Notes: generated by a model from the letters alone, not told the origin. A stretch of DNA of 64,000 nucleotides from Bacteroides caecimuris (GCF_001688725.2 NZ_CP015401.2:1-64000); one strand, 5' to 3'. Numbered from the stretch's first letter, positions 8,448 through 18,128 are shown. Numbers and translations are program-made.

Positions 8448-9764
8448 TTATCTCCAGGAGTTGATTTTATGCCCTTTGATGGCAAAGAATACCAGATAGA
8501 TAAAGCAAGGAATAAGTACCCAGTAACCGATACGCAAACTGTACTGGTCGGCAAAGTGACCATATACCAAAGGTAAGATGGCATTGCCACATAATCCCAT
8601 AATCAGCAGAGAGGAACCGGTTTTGGTGAATTTGCCTAACCCATGAATGGAAAGAGGCCATATTCCTGCATAGATCAGAGCGTTGGGAAAACCTAAAGCA
8701 TTCAGAAAGAAGATGGAAGCATTGGCTTGATGACCGAATAATGTCATATCGAAGTCTGCCCATACCACTCCGAATGAGAGAGCCAAACCTAGTAATGTAC
8801 ACCCTATCAGTGCATTTTTCTGGGAAATGTATTTAGGGATAAGGATGATACCAAGTATATATCCTATCATTGTGCATCCCAGTGTGTAAGAAGGGAATAC
8901 TTTTGCTTCCAGTAAATCCATCCCCATAGAGTTGGCGTAATTGATTATAGTGTCAATGGCTATAACCTGTGTACCTACATGAAAGAAAATGGCCAATGCA
9001 CCTAATATGAGGTATGGAAAGTCGAGAATGCTTTTTTTGTCAGTATGTTTATTGTCCTGTTCATCAGTGGCATTCTGCTCGTCAGTATTTATTTCCGGTA
9101 ATACGGAGTAGCGGATACCGATACCTGTCAGCAGTAAGATGATGCCCAGAATAATGTATGGGATAATGACACGTTGTATCAATTCATTGAGCATGGCGTT
9201 CTTTGTTGCTTCGTCCAGTGCACCGGATTCAATTAATGCAAAGAGTTCACTGTCGTTTGCTTTCAGAATAAGGGCAGCGAATATGAGCGGGGAGATAATT
9301 CCTGCCACTTTATTGCAGATTCCCATGATGCTGATACGTCGTGCTGCACTATCTATCGGACCGATAATGGTGACATAAGGATTGGCAGCTGTCTGCAAAA
9401 TAGCCAGGCCGGTGCCAATAGAAAACAAGCCGATGAGAAATATTTCAAATTGCCGTGCCAGAGCTGCCGGGACAAAGATAAAGGCTCCCAAAGCAGTCAG
9501 CATAAAGCCATACATGATTCCTTTTTTAAATCCTGCTTTCTTCAATAGAATGCCCGAAGGAATGGCCATGACAAAGTATGCTATATAGAAAGCAAAGGCT
9601 ACAAAATAGGATTCAAAATGGGTAAGCTCGCAAGAAATACGGAAGTATGGAATCAGTATGGAATTGACCCATGATACGAATCCGAATATAAAGAACATAC
9701 CGGCCAGAATAGCCAGAGATATATAATAAGTTTTTTTTCTTGCCGAAGGTTGATTGTTTCCCAT
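8448..9764 (-). CDS. FucP-type MFS sugar transporter
   Basis: A 438-residue inner-membrane permease with about 12 transmembrane helices, resembling the fucose/glucose-galactose/GlcNAc (FucP/GluP/NagP) group of sugar:proton symporters. Recognisable segments are FIFGFVSWVNSILIPYF in helix 1 and LQTAANPYV in the helix 4-5 region, a signature of the family. A charged cytoplasmic loop of about 25 residues (TDEQNATDEQDNKHTDKK) separates the halves. It is the first gene of the operon running to 1638 and is followed directly by nagA and nagB, so N-acetylglucosamine or a related amino sugar is the likely cargo. Transcription probably starts from the promoter/operator at 9806-9872. Confidence 0.9.
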   Translation of the reverse strand: MGNNQPSARKKTYYISLAILAGMFFIFGFVSWVNSILIPYFRISCELTHFESYFVAFAFYIAYFVMAIPSGILLKKAGFKKGIMYGFMLTALGAFIFVPAALARQFEIFLIGLFSIGTGLAILQTAANPYVTIIGPIDSAARRISIMGICNKVAGIISPLIFAALILKANDSELFALIESGALDEATKNAMLNELIQRVIIPYIILGIILLLTGIGIRYSVLPEINTDEQNATDEQDNKHTDKKSILDFPYLILGALAIFFHVGTQVIAIDTIINYANSMGMDLLEAKVFPSYTLGCTMIGYILGIILIPKYISQKNALIGCTLLGLALSFGVVWADFDMTLFGHQANASIFFLNALGFPNALIYAGIWPLSIHGLGKFTKTGSSLLIMGLCGNAILPLVYGHFADQYSLRIGYWVLIPCFIYLVFFAIKGHKINSWR

Positions 9765-9805
9765 AAATTGGTCTTTTATAGTATGTATTTATATAATTGA
9801 TAAAA

Positions 9806-9872
9806 CAAAGGTAGGACATTCGATTCCTTTCTTCTCTGTGAAAAACGAAAAGCTACATTCAAAAAACGTATC
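9806..9872 (-). promoter_or_regulatory. Promoter with AraC-type direct-repeat operator (site A)
   Basis: Minus-strand -7 box TACCTTTG (9806-9813). Two CGTTTTT half-sites (complements at 9841-9847 and 9862-9868) lie 21 bp apart, with 27 nt between the proximal one and the -7 box. The element (CTTTTCGTTTTT preceded by CGTTTTTTGAAT) recurs at 41381 and 41932 with the same spacing. No clear -33 element is seen, consistent with activator dependence. A 10-bp inverted repeat (9814-9823 with 9891-9900) brackets the operator. Confidence 0.75.
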
Positions 9873-9907
9873 TTTTGAAGCGCCTGTTTGTCGAATGTCC
9901 GCCTTCA

Positions 9908-12106
9908 TTATTGTGCTTTGGTAAAGTACGTATCGTATTTTAAGATAAGACTGTCTGCTATTTGAATCGGGTCTTCCTCTGAAACAATAGGGAAAGAGTC
10001 TTTCTGTAGTGTCCAGTTGTATTCAAATTGCGTAATGTCCTGGTGGAATTTGTCTTCGTCAAAAGGTTTATCTTCCGAAACGGCAGCGATGACTCCGTCT
10101 GTGAAACGTTTCCAACGTTCCCGGTAGAAGCTTCGGGTAAGTCCGCCCCAGCCTCGATTGGCATAGTCATTCAGTTGGGTGTCCTGTTGCCCCCATACGG
10201 TCAGGATACAGCGTGCATTTTCTTCATAGTAATCCTTTTCCGACACGGTTGCACCACAGTTTCTGGCGTCTTGTAACCATTTCCCGATGGATAGAGTCGC
10301 GTCACAGGAAAGGAGGCGGTCTACGTCAAGCAAGAGGTTGTCCATACGGGTACTCCATTCTCTCATGCCTGTTGTATCTTTCCGGTTATAGCAAGCGGTA
10401 AACTGATCTCTATATTCGGAGAACAAGTTTCCTAATACTTGTCTTCCGATATTGATTACGTCAAAGCGAAAATCACTATTGTTGATGTTCCGGGCTTTTA
10501 GTAGCTCTTTCCATATTTGCCATAAGTCGTTATTTGCGTAATGTATGCCGGGGTTTGTATTCCAACTTTTAGTTCCCGTTAGTCTGGGGCGTGCGTTCAT
10601 TAATACCGATTGGCCGCATGTGGCATGTTCGGTATAAATTTTCTGATGCAAGGCTCTCCACGCTTTGATGATATTGGCATCCTGATTTCCTCCTCTGCAC
10701 ATGGACCAGTTGGTTATCCATTGGTCGGTAGTGACAGGATAATCCCATGCCTGGTCAAAAACAAATTCGTACATAAGAGGGTTTACATCAAAGCCTTCAA
10801 GAGTTGCTCCCAAGCCATAGACATTGTCTCCTCCTTCCTTGAAGAGCCGTTTAATCTTGAAATCAATATCATTCAGATTGCCTGCTATCATTGTATTGCC
10901 GCCAAAATTACCCAGATAACACCAAATATAGGGATTCCCGTAATATTTTTCAGTATTTCGCCAGATTTCTGTATGATCGCAATAGTAATCGAGTAATATC
11001 AGTTTGTTATCTGGTACTGCTTTTAGAAAGGAACGGATACGGGGTTGAGTCCATTTCTTTTTGTCATAGAAGAACATCCAGGTCATTTGTAACCATTGGG
11101 CTGCTGAGTCTACCTGATGAATCGACTCGTAAATCTTGCTTGAGACATTGGCTAAAAAATCCTCGCTCCAGTCAGGAGAGTCGACTTCATTGAAAGGATC
11201 GATTCCATAAATATGGTCAGTACCATATACTTTGGTTTGTTCCTCCAGAAAACGGCGCTGAATGATTGAGTATAATGAGTCCATCGGATCGATAAAATGA
11301 CTGCGGTATTTTTCATCGAAGCCACCCCACTGACTCATCTGATAGATTTTTGCATTCGGATAAATTGTTTTTAATTCGGCTGGTACATGACCGGCAAATG
11401 CTGGTAATACAGGAGTCATATCAAACTCACGTTCTCTTTCGAGAATACGTTTTTGTAATTCCTCCTGATCCTTTAGCCAGGATTGAGGTAGTGGACTTTG
11501 CCAGTAATCGACATTGGACATCCGATGCCAGGGAAGATGGGCTGGCCCTGTAAAGTATGAGCGAACCTGTTCGTCGCTCAAACCCATGTCTGTCCATACT
11601 TTGTACCAAATGGATTCTTGTCCGGTAATGGCAAGAGGCATGGTGACTCCGTTTAATGCCATCCAGTCTATCAGTCGTTCCCAGTCCTGCCATTTCCAAT
11701 AGGGCATAGTATAACCGAATGTACAATAGTTGAGAAAAAAACGATTGTCACATTTGGAACGGATATATACTGGCTGAGGTATCTCCGGTAGTACATCAGG
11801 CATTTCCACTGTCTCTGAGGCATACCAGGAAACATGGGTATGACAGTAGTTTTTCAGATAATGATTCAAACCGGCAGCCAATGAGTTACGATTGTTTCCT
11901 TTTATCCGTATTTTCCCTTGACTCGATTCCAGTATAAAACGGTCTGTATCAATAGAATCTGTCAGTAACTCGAATAGAAACGACTGGGCATGCCGGGGAA
12001 ATAATCTTTGGCACATTTCTTTTAATACAGGAGGGCCTGTTTCTACATTGCGTTGGCAACCGACTATCAAAAATAGCAGGAGTAAGTATAGGTATTTATG
12101 ATTCAT
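9908..12106 (-). CDS. GH89 alpha-N-acetylglucosaminidase
   Basis: A 732-residue lipoprotein (LFLIVGCQ, lipid Cys17) homologous to human NAGLU. It removes terminal alpha-linked GlcNAc, for example from heparan-type or gastric-mucin-type glycans. Domain order is a small N-terminal alpha/beta domain (about 25-115), a TIM barrel (about 120-450) and an all-helical C-terminal domain (about 450-730). The two catalytic glutamates are visible: Glu307 in YGIDPFNEVDSP and Glu437 in GATLEGFDVNP, matching human Glu316 and Glu446. It is the last gene of the long operon, 27 nt after the DUF4855 gene. It gives the best substrate clue for the locus. Confidence 0.95.
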   Translation of the reverse strand: MNHKYLYLLLLFLIVGCQRNVETGPPVLKEMCQRLFPRHAQSFLFELLTDSIDTDRFILESSQGKIRIKGNNRNSLAAGLNHYLKNYCHTHVSWYASETVEMPDVLPEIPQPVYIRSKCDNRFFLNYCTFGYTMPYWKWQDWERLIDWMALNGVTMPLAITGQESIWYKVWTDMGLSDEQVRSYFTGPAHLPWHRMSNVDYWQSPLPQSWLKDQEELQKRILEREREFDMTPVLPAFAGHVPAELKTIYPNAKIYQMSQWGGFDEKYRSHFIDPMDSLYSIIQRRFLEEQTKVYGTDHIYGIDPFNEVDSPDWSEDFLANVSSKIYESIHQVDSAAQWLQMTWMFFYDKKKWTQPRIRSFLKAVPDNKLILLDYYCDHTEIWRNTEKYYGNPYIWCYLGNFGGNTMIAGNLNDIDFKIKRLFKEGGDNVYGLGATLEGFDVNPLMYEFVFDQAWDYPVTTDQWITNWSMCRGGNQDANIIKAWRALHQKIYTEHATCGQSVLMNARPRLTGTKSWNTNPGIHYANNDLWQIWKELLKARNINNSDFRFDVINIGRQVLGNLFSEYRDQFTACYNRKDTTGMREWSTRMDNLLLDVDRLLSCDATLSIGKWLQDARNCGATVSEKDYYEENARCILTVWGQQDTQLNDYANRGWGGLTRSFYRERWKRFTDGVIAAVSEDKPFDEDKFHQDITQFEYNWTLQKDSFPIVSEEDPIQIADSLILKYDTYFTKAQ

Positions 12107-12133
12107 AGAATGGCGATGATTAAACTGTTTATA

Positions 12134-13315
12134 CTAATGTGAACTCCGGATGGGGCGGCTGATGACAAAATTACAGAACTCATGATAGAGTTGGGTATCG
12201 GCTGCGTTCCCTGATTTTTTTAGTGTAAGTAGGGATGCACTTCCCTGATAATAGGCAAGGCGTTTTTTCTCCCATATGCCATGTTTCTTGAATGCACTCA
12301 TATAGTTCTTCAAACGATAAGCCTTTCCTCTGCTATTCAGAGCATTGTCATCAAATTCCAGTTCCATGTGCATATCATACGTGAGTGCTTTCTGGCAGGC
12401 ATCTTCCAGACGAGAATCGGGGACGGATTCGTTGAAGAAATAATTAGGCTGGAAATAAGCATAATTAAATCCTAGTGATTTCCACTGATTATATCCATCT
12501 GCTCCATAATAGGGGATCCAGTTGAAACTATATTTTAGTTTATTCAGGTAGATGGCAACCGCATTTAAAATGTCACGGGTGTCGGTCGCTTTCTCGGCAA
12601 GCCAATAAAATCCCGCTAATTCTACATGTTGATAGTTCTTTTCATTGAACTTGGCACGTACCTGATCGATATACCATTTGCAGGCTTTAATTCGGTCGGC
12701 AGAGTTGGAAAAGTTAAGCGTCTGGTTATCAATTTTCCCCCAATACTTAGTTGATGAGGATGCTTGTTCCGGGTGTTGGTAGACAATGGGCTCTGGTATA
12801 CTGATCACAATCTGACGTTTCTGCCGTGGGGTTCCCAAAATGGCAGAGGCCTCTTTGACTGATGCATCTAATGCTCCGATTCCTGTTTCAGATTGGAAGT
12901 AATAGTCTATAAGTTTCATCCAGTCTGCTTGATTGGCTGATTCCAGATTGTACCCTTTGGCGAACATTTTATTAGCGCCTCCTGTACCTGTGTCCATAAT
13001 TTCCAAAAAGAGGAAGCTGTCGAATAGCCAGTGGGATTGATTGTCGGTATCTACATATCTGATATAAGAACTTACACGTTCTTTATCCCATGTATAGGGA
13101 GTGCGATGATGTCCTCCGCCATAAAGTAACACCATATCTGTAGATGTCAGTAACTCGGTGCGGTTCTTTTCCCAATCATAGAATTCTACGACTGGATCGT
13201 TTATTTCCGGATCATTCTCGGATGGGAGGGTAGGGACCGTGTGGTCTTCGTCTTGGCAAGCAGCAAGACCACTACCTATACAACAGAGAAAGAGAATAAA
13301 TAGAATACGTTTCAT
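12134..13315 (-). CDS. DUF4855 domain lipoprotein
   Basis: A 393-residue predicted lipoprotein (GSGLAACQDE, lipid Cys20). The mature part matches the DUF4855 type seen in polysaccharide loci: LLYGGGHHR near the start, a central region with HVELAGFYWLAEKA, and FNWIPYYGADGYN, followed by FNYAYFQPNYFF. These strand-end motifs look like a TIM barrel with aromatic subsites and possible acidic residues, so a glycoside hydrolase is plausible. No activity can be assigned. It sits 8 nt after the GH27 gene and before GH89, so it probably acts on the same glycan at the cell surface. Confidence 0.75.
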   Translation of the reverse strand: MKRILFILFLCCIGSGLAACQDEDHTVPTLPSENDPEINDPVVEFYDWEKNRTELLTSTDMVLLYGGGHHRTPYTWDKERVSSYIRYVDTDNQSHWLFDSFLFLEIMDTGTGGANKMFAKGYNLESANQADWMKLIDYYFQSETGIGALDASVKEASAILGTPRQKRQIVISIPEPIVYQHPEQASSSTKYWGKIDNQTLNFSNSADRIKACKWYIDQVRAKFNEKNYQHVELAGFYWLAEKATDTRDILNAVAIYLNKLKYSFNWIPYYGADGYNQWKSLGFNYAYFQPNYFFNESVPDSRLEDACQKALTYDMHMELEFDDNALNSRGKAYRLKNYMSAFKKHGIWEKKRLAYYQGSASLLTLKKSGNAADTQLYHEFCNFVISRPIRSSH

Positions 13316-13323
13316 ATTTGCTT

Positions 13324-15306
13324 TTATTTTATAGGTGTTATTTTGATTAGGGAGACACCGTGATAGGGGATGGAAGTTTCATAACTACCACTGAATATTC
13401 CTAAGTCTTTTTGTCTCCATAAGTCTCTGATTTTGACTTTACCTTGGATGCCCAACTGATTAAGGGCAAAGTTAAAGTTATATTTTTGTTGCTGGATATT
13501 TACTGCTTTATCCTGATCCCATAAAATGAAGTAGGGATCCATCTGGAAGAAGCCGAGTGCATAGGAACCATCGTATAACTTTTTATACCATATTTGCCCG
13601 TTGGGAACTGTGAGCTTAGTAGCAGGGGCTACCAGTGGGTCCTGATTGACTGCAATCACTTCCGGATTGGTCAGAAGACCTAACGTGAAATCGTCTATGG
13701 CAGTCATGTCACAACCAAGCAATAATGGGACGGAAAGGATGGACCATAGGGAGATATGTGCATATTGTTCGTCAGCGGTTAAGTCCGAATCGTGGGATTT
13801 GGCACCCCATCCCGGTTCTAATTTGCCTACTACCAACATATCCGGATCGTTATATTTTCCAGGTGCTGATACATGTGCGCAAACATCCTGGAAACACCTG
13901 ATTGCCATTACAATATTCCATTGGTCGTTGATATCACGGGTTGTTCGCCACAAATTACCTCCGGCTTCCGCTCCCCAGTTCCATACATTGGGAGCTCCGT
14001 ATCCGACACAATATACGATATCCCGTTTTATCTGATCTAAAGCGTTGCGCATGACGATAAATGGTTCTTGAATCGTTTTCTCTTCCGAGTCCTTCTCAAT
14101 GGCAGCATAACCGCAATAATCGTATTTCAAATAGTCCACTCCCCACTTCTCCCAAGTTTTTGCATCTGTCAATTCGTGCTGGTAGCTACCTATATGCTTG
14201 CCACAGGTCGTCCAGCCCGGTGAAGAGTAGATTCCGAATTTCAGCCCTAACGAGTGAATGTAGTCAGTAAGTGTCTTAAAGTCCGGAAATTTTTCGTTAG
14301 CCAGGAGTTCACCTTCGGGTGTACGTTCATCGGCTTCCCATCCATCATCTATGTTCACATAAGTCCATCCGTAAGCCTGAAGCTTTTCGTGCATGATTCG
14401 GGCGGCATCACGTACCTTTTGGTCATCAGCTGCAAATCGCCAGCAGTTCCAGCTATTCCAGCCCATAGGAGGAGTAAGCATAATCTCGCTACCTATTTTC
14501 AGTGTGATCTCCTTTTCATCTGTTCCTTTCTCATTTGTCGCTTGTAGGCGGACCTTAAAGTTTCCATTTGTATTCGTGCTTCCGGTGATGAGTCCTGTTT
14601 TCCGGTTTAACTTTAATCCTTTCGGAAGTCCTTTGGCTTTATAGGTCATAGGTCGTTTGCCGCTAACCATAATTGGCATGAGAAAAGGATTGCCGGGACG
14701 AGCGCCATAAGTCAGGGGGTTATTGATTTGTGGAGCGTCCGGACTTTGTGGAGTCAATATGTATTTTTCTTTGGCAATGGGCTTGGGCCATACAGGAATG
14801 GGCTGTACGTCACCGAGAGTTGTGAATTTGACATTCAGCCAATCAGCGCGGTCGTACATCATTCCATCTCCGCATTCCTCTACCAATAATAAAACTTTGT
14901 CTATTCCTGATAAATCGATATTGAAAGGTTTGGCAGGATCTCCTTTTCTCATAATTCCGCTTCTCCATAGTTCTTTCCGATCTCCTAATATCTTGAACTG
15001 AAGATTACAAGCAAATGGGGTATTGTCATCTGCACCTGCTAATCCGGAAAGCGTCTTGGCTTTTTTTCCGATATCAAAGAGCATACGGCTGATTGCATGA
15101 GTTCCTATGCCGCGTTCATAGACGATGCCTTTCACAGTCAATGGCGTCATAGTGACTGCTTTGTTGATTCGGGGGAGTCCCCAATCCTGTATGTAATAAG
15201 AACTTTCGCCTAACTCGTCCAGCCAAATTTCTTTTACTTCTTCTGCCTGGCATTTCCAACTAATCGTTAGTATAACCAATAACATTATCTGCTTAATGTA
15301 CTGCAT
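13324..15306 (-). CDS. GH27 alpha-galactosidase with NPCBM and Ig-like domains
   Basis: A 660-residue secreted enzyme with a signal peptide at about residues 1-21. An NPCBM-type carbohydrate-binding domain follows (about 25-165; GIGTHAISRMLFDIG is typical), then an Ig-like module (about 195-272). The GH27 barrel starts at LTPPMGWNSWNCW (about 277). Its nucleophile is Asp396 in YLKYDYCGY, and a likely acid/base Asp lies in RTTRDINDQW. A C-terminal beta domain ends the protein. It should remove terminal alpha-galactose, although GH27 also contains alpha-N-acetylgalactosaminidases. It lies between the SGNH hydrolase and DUF4855 genes with spacings under 10 nt. Confidence 0.93.
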   Translation of the reverse strand: MQYIKQIMLLVILTISWKCQAEEVKEIWLDELGESSYYIQDWGLPRINKAVTMTPLTVKGIVYERGIGTHAISRMLFDIGKKAKTLSGLAGADDNTPFACNLQFKILGDRKELWRSGIMRKGDPAKPFNIDLSGIDKVLLLVEECGDGMMYDRADWLNVKFTTLGDVQPIPVWPKPIAKEKYILTPQSPDAPQINNPLTYGARPGNPFLMPIMVSGKRPMTYKAKGLPKGLKLNRKTGLITGSTNTNGNFKVRLQATNEKGTDEKEITLKIGSEIMLTPPMGWNSWNCWRFAADDQKVRDAARIMHEKLQAYGWTYVNIDDGWEADERTPEGELLANEKFPDFKTLTDYIHSLGLKFGIYSSPGWTTCGKHIGSYQHELTDAKTWEKWGVDYLKYDYCGYAAIEKDSEEKTIQEPFIVMRNALDQIKRDIVYCVGYGAPNVWNWGAEAGGNLWRTTRDINDQWNIVMAIRCFQDVCAHVSAPGKYNDPDMLVVGKLEPGWGAKSHDSDLTADEQYAHISLWSILSVPLLLGCDMTAIDDFTLGLLTNPEVIAVNQDPLVAPATKLTVPNGQIWYKKLYDGSYALGFFQMDPYFILWDQDKAVNIQQQKYNFNFALNQLGIQGKVKIRDLWRQKDLGIFSGSYETSIPYHGVSLIKITPIK

Positions 15307-15312
15307 AGTAAA

Positions 15313-16389
15313 TTATTTTTTTAATACTTTCTTTATAACCGGACAAACAAGGTCTGCATATCTCATCATTCCTAAGTCTGTGAAATGAATACCGTCTACT
15401 GTTGCTTCTCCATCTTCTCCAAGCATCTTTTCGGAAGAAATCATGTATATATTCTTTTCACCTTTTGTTTTTAGAGATTTGAAGACACTGTTGACGGCTT
15501 TATTCTTTTTGTTTATTTCGATAGCTATTTTCTTGTCGAACAGAGCATGAGTGAATACGGGGTCCTCAATAAATATAATCGGAGTGCGTGGATGCTTATC
15601 CCGAAGTATGCGATAGAAGGTTTCCATTTTCTCATATATCTGATCGGAGGAAGCATTAGGGACGAAGTCTAGTACATACACTCCTGCATCTACTAAAGAC
15701 ATTACTTCGGCTATTTCGTAGTCTAAAAGTGCATTTCCACTGAATCCCAAGTTGATGATCTCTCGATTGAGACGGCGGGAAATGATATTGGTATGTGCCA
15801 TCCCAGGACGATTGGCACAGCCACCTTGAAGAATGCTTGTTCCATAAAAAACGATTGGTTTAGTCCGTACTGGAATTGCCGTTCGAGGTACTGATATAGA
15901 TGCTTCTGCATCTATTCCGATGGACAATGAAATTACTCCATCATAAAGAGGTAAATATAGCATATATTCTCGCTCGACCGGTTCCATATTTGCTATAATT
16001 GTGGCTTGATTCACTTTTCCGGTGGGGCGCCCACTATTCACAAATCTCCATGCTCCGTCTACCCATGTGTATAGATCGAGTCCTTTAGTACCGGTAGGTG
16101 TCATGTGATTCATCAGGTTATTATTCAAATTCTCCCATTTGGTGGCTATTGTTGTTGAATTGGAGCAAAATCTGATTGCTAATCCTGCGGAGTTTCTGCT
16201 TAAATTCCATACCGGTTTACGAGAGACATGCTTTAATGAATCCGGCAATCGTTCGTAGCGATTTTCTGTATTCTTTGTGGCTTTACCATACAATGGAAAC
16301 TCGGCAGCATCATAATATTTTAATTGAGCTTCCAGATATTCCGGCAAGCACAAGAATGTAATGAGCAAAATGATGATATGTCTTTTCAT
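15313..16389 (-). CDS. SGNH/GDSL-family hydrolase with GxDLY N-terminal domain
   Basis: A 358-residue secreted protein started at ATG 16389 (MKRHIIILLITFLCLP, a good signal peptide). A longer reading to 16503 would overlap the preceding gene. The N-terminal jelly-roll-like domain carries the GLDLYTW motif that names the GxDLY family. The C-terminal SGNH domain has YGTSILQGGCA (catalytic Ser block), NLGFSGNA (block II) and DGIHFTDLG (Asp/His block V). Such proteins are probably carbohydrate O-deacetylases or esterases. In this operon it may remove acyl groups before GH27 and GH89 act. The specific ester is unknown. Confidence 0.85.
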   Translation of the reverse strand: MKRHIIILLITFLCLPEYLEAQLKYYDAAEFPLYGKATKNTENRYERLPDSLKHVSRKPVWNLSRNSAGLAIRFCSNSTTIATKWENLNNNLMNHMTPTGTKGLDLYTWVDGAWRFVNSGRPTGKVNQATIIANMEPVEREYMLYLPLYDGVISLSIGIDAEASISVPRTAIPVRTKPIVFYGTSILQGGCANRPGMAHTNIISRRLNREIINLGFSGNALLDYEIAEVMSLVDAGVYVLDFVPNASSDQIYEKMETFYRILRDKHPRTPIIFIEDPVFTHALFDKKIAIEINKKNKAVNSVFKSLKTKGEKNIYMISSEKMLGEDGEATVDGIHFTDLGMMRYADLVCPVIKKVLKK

Positions 16390-16480
16390 AATAAATGGTT
16401 GTTTATAAAAGCAATGCAATATACATAAAAAGAAACCTACTATGTATATTGCTATAGCTTTTATGAATATCCGGATTGGG

Positions 16481-18091
16481 CTAATTTTTCTTGAAGAATC
16501 CAATTGTAGAAACGACTGCCCGGTTTCCTCCGGTCATGTCATTCAAGTGTTCGTCTCCTACAACCATTCCGGTAGAACCTCCGCCGTCAAGATTAATAGC
16601 TCCTACACAGCCTAATCCTTTCATTATTTGTGCCAGTTCTGTTAAAGTTGCTCCACCACTGGCGGTAATACGTCCGTCACATATGAATATGACCACTTTT
16701 CCATCTTCACGATAACCGATTGCTGTACGGTCCGGGGTTACATTCGCTCCGAAAATGTCATACGGAATGATTTCATAGTTACTGAGATAGTAATCTGTGC
16801 CCTTTGATGTCTCTGTAAAATCGAATGGGATTTTTTTGTCTTTCAGTAATACAGGACCTGCACTTAAAGCATATTTAGGACTCCAGCTAATTGCGGTAGT
16901 CGGATTTTCATTAGTGACAATTCCATATTTATTTTCTCCTTTGACAGATGGCAAAGGACGGTCGAAATAGAAAACATTACTGGAGGCATCCGTTCCTGTC
17001 CAAACAACATTCGGCTTGCCTGAAGCATCTACGCCGAATGTTCCTCTTGTCACATTATACATACTGTTGTATTCTGTATCGCCAGTTTTTAGTGACCCCC
17101 GAACGGCTGAAACAGAGCCCGATTTAATGGAATTGATAACAGCTATTCCTGTATGGTTTCCATTATAGAAGTATCCTCCATTGACCAATAAATAACAGTC
17201 TCCATTGAATGATGCAGATTGCGTGTCAATGGTTGCGGGAGAAGATGGTATGTGGACACGTACTTCTACCTTACCGGTAGAGAGATCACCAATGGCGTAC
17301 CATGCATGGAAATTACTACCATTTAAGTTACTGGTGGTTTCGTACAGTTCGATTTCTGCCGGCAATGTAGACTTAGTCAGTTTATTCCATGTCAATTGGA
17401 TCGCTTGTGGCTCTGTTTCCAAGGAAACAGTCGACTCTGCACTGTAATAAGTACCGGTAGAGGTTGTCAGGAAGGCACGTACTTTATAGGATTTGCCATA
17501 GTCGAGTAAGGTATTCGGAATCACTTGAAATACTTTTCCGTCTTCAGCAACTTCCGGTCCGTTTTGCTTTTGATCATTGATAGTGGGTGTGTTTTCGGTA
17601 CTCCAGCATAAACCATATTTTACGTTGGTTTGTCCAGCTATGTTTGTCACTTGATAAGAGGAACTGATACAAGTTGAGTTTGCTTTGATACTTCCTATGA
17701 TTGCGATGCTTGGCTCGTCACCGAGGGCTACCAACCGATAGAGCTCGTAAATGGCACGTGAAGTATTCGTAGCCGAGAATGCTCTTACTCCGAAATAGTA
17801 TATGTTTCCTTCTTCCAGACCACTTTCGATTGTATATTCTGTGACATTTGCGGCTACCTTGGCTATTTCTATATTTTCACTGGTATCTGCTTTTCTTAAT
17901 AAGATGCTGAATCCGGTTTCATTATTACTATTGTCTTTCCAACGTAGTAATACTTTGGTTTTTCCCATTCTTTCTATGGTTATGTCTGAAGGTGCTTGTA
18001 CGCTTGCAGACTGTTCGTCGCCGTCATTGTCACTTGAGCAGGCTCCGAAGGCACATGTTAATAATATTGCTATAAATATAATCTGTTTCAT
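16481..18091 (-). CDS. Phosphodiester glycosidase (NAGPA-like) lipoprotein with FN3-type domains
   Basis: A 536-residue lipoprotein (CAFGACSSD, lipid Cys near residue 18). An FN3 domain (about 35-125) and a second Ig/FN3-like domain (about 128-228) precede a phosphodiester glycosidase domain (about 235-536). The latter has GINLDGGGS-type sequence (NLDGGGSTGMV) close to the C-terminus. The family includes the mammalian uncovering enzyme, which removes GlcNAc from GlcNAc-1-phospho-6-mannose. This fits a locus that also has an alpha-GlcNAcase and suggests a phosphodiester-linked sugar in the target. The domain is also found in capsule and exopolysaccharide-related proteins, so the substrate is uncertain. 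Confidence 0.85.
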   Translation of the reverse strand: MKQIIFIAILLTCAFGACSSDNDGDEQSASVQAPSDITIERMGKTKVLLRWKDNSNNETGFSILLRKADTSENIEIAKVAANVTEYTIESGLEEGNIYYFGVRAFSATNTSRAIYELYRLVALGDEPSIAIIGSIKANSTCISSSYQVTNIAGQTNVKYGLCWSTENTPTINDQKQNGPEVAEDGKVFQVIPNTLLDYGKSYKVRAFLTTSTGTYYSAESTVSLETEPQAIQLTWNKLTKSTLPAEIELYETTSNLNGSNFHAWYAIGDLSTGKVEVRVHIPSSPATIDTQSASFNGDCYLLVNGGYFYNGNHTGIAVINSIKSGSVSAVRGSLKTGDTEYNSMYNVTRGTFGVDASGKPNVVWTGTDASSNVFYFDRPLPSVKGENKYGIVTNENPTTAISWSPKYALSAGPVLLKDKKIPFDFTETSKGTDYYLSNYEIIPYDIFGANVTPDRTAIGYREDGKVVIFICDGRITASGGATLTELAQIMKGLGCVGAINLDGGGSTGMVVGDEHLNDMTGGNRAVVSTIGFFKKN

Positions 18092-18128
18092 TTTACTGTA
18101 CTATTTATTGTTTGATTACAAAGACTGT

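Noticed and set aside
8417..8590. N-terminal extension of nagA to an upstream in-frame start at 8590
   Set aside because: It would overlap the transporter gene by more than 140 bp and add residues without homology; ATG 8416 gives the normal family start.
8467..8802. 111-codon minus-strand frame inside the FucP-type transporter
   Set aside because: An overlapping alternative frame of a clear 12-helix permease; not a separate gene.
16390..16503. Upstream start of the SGNH hydrolase at 16503
   Set aside because: It overlaps the phosphodiester glycosidase gene, while ATG 16389 gives a typical signal peptide.
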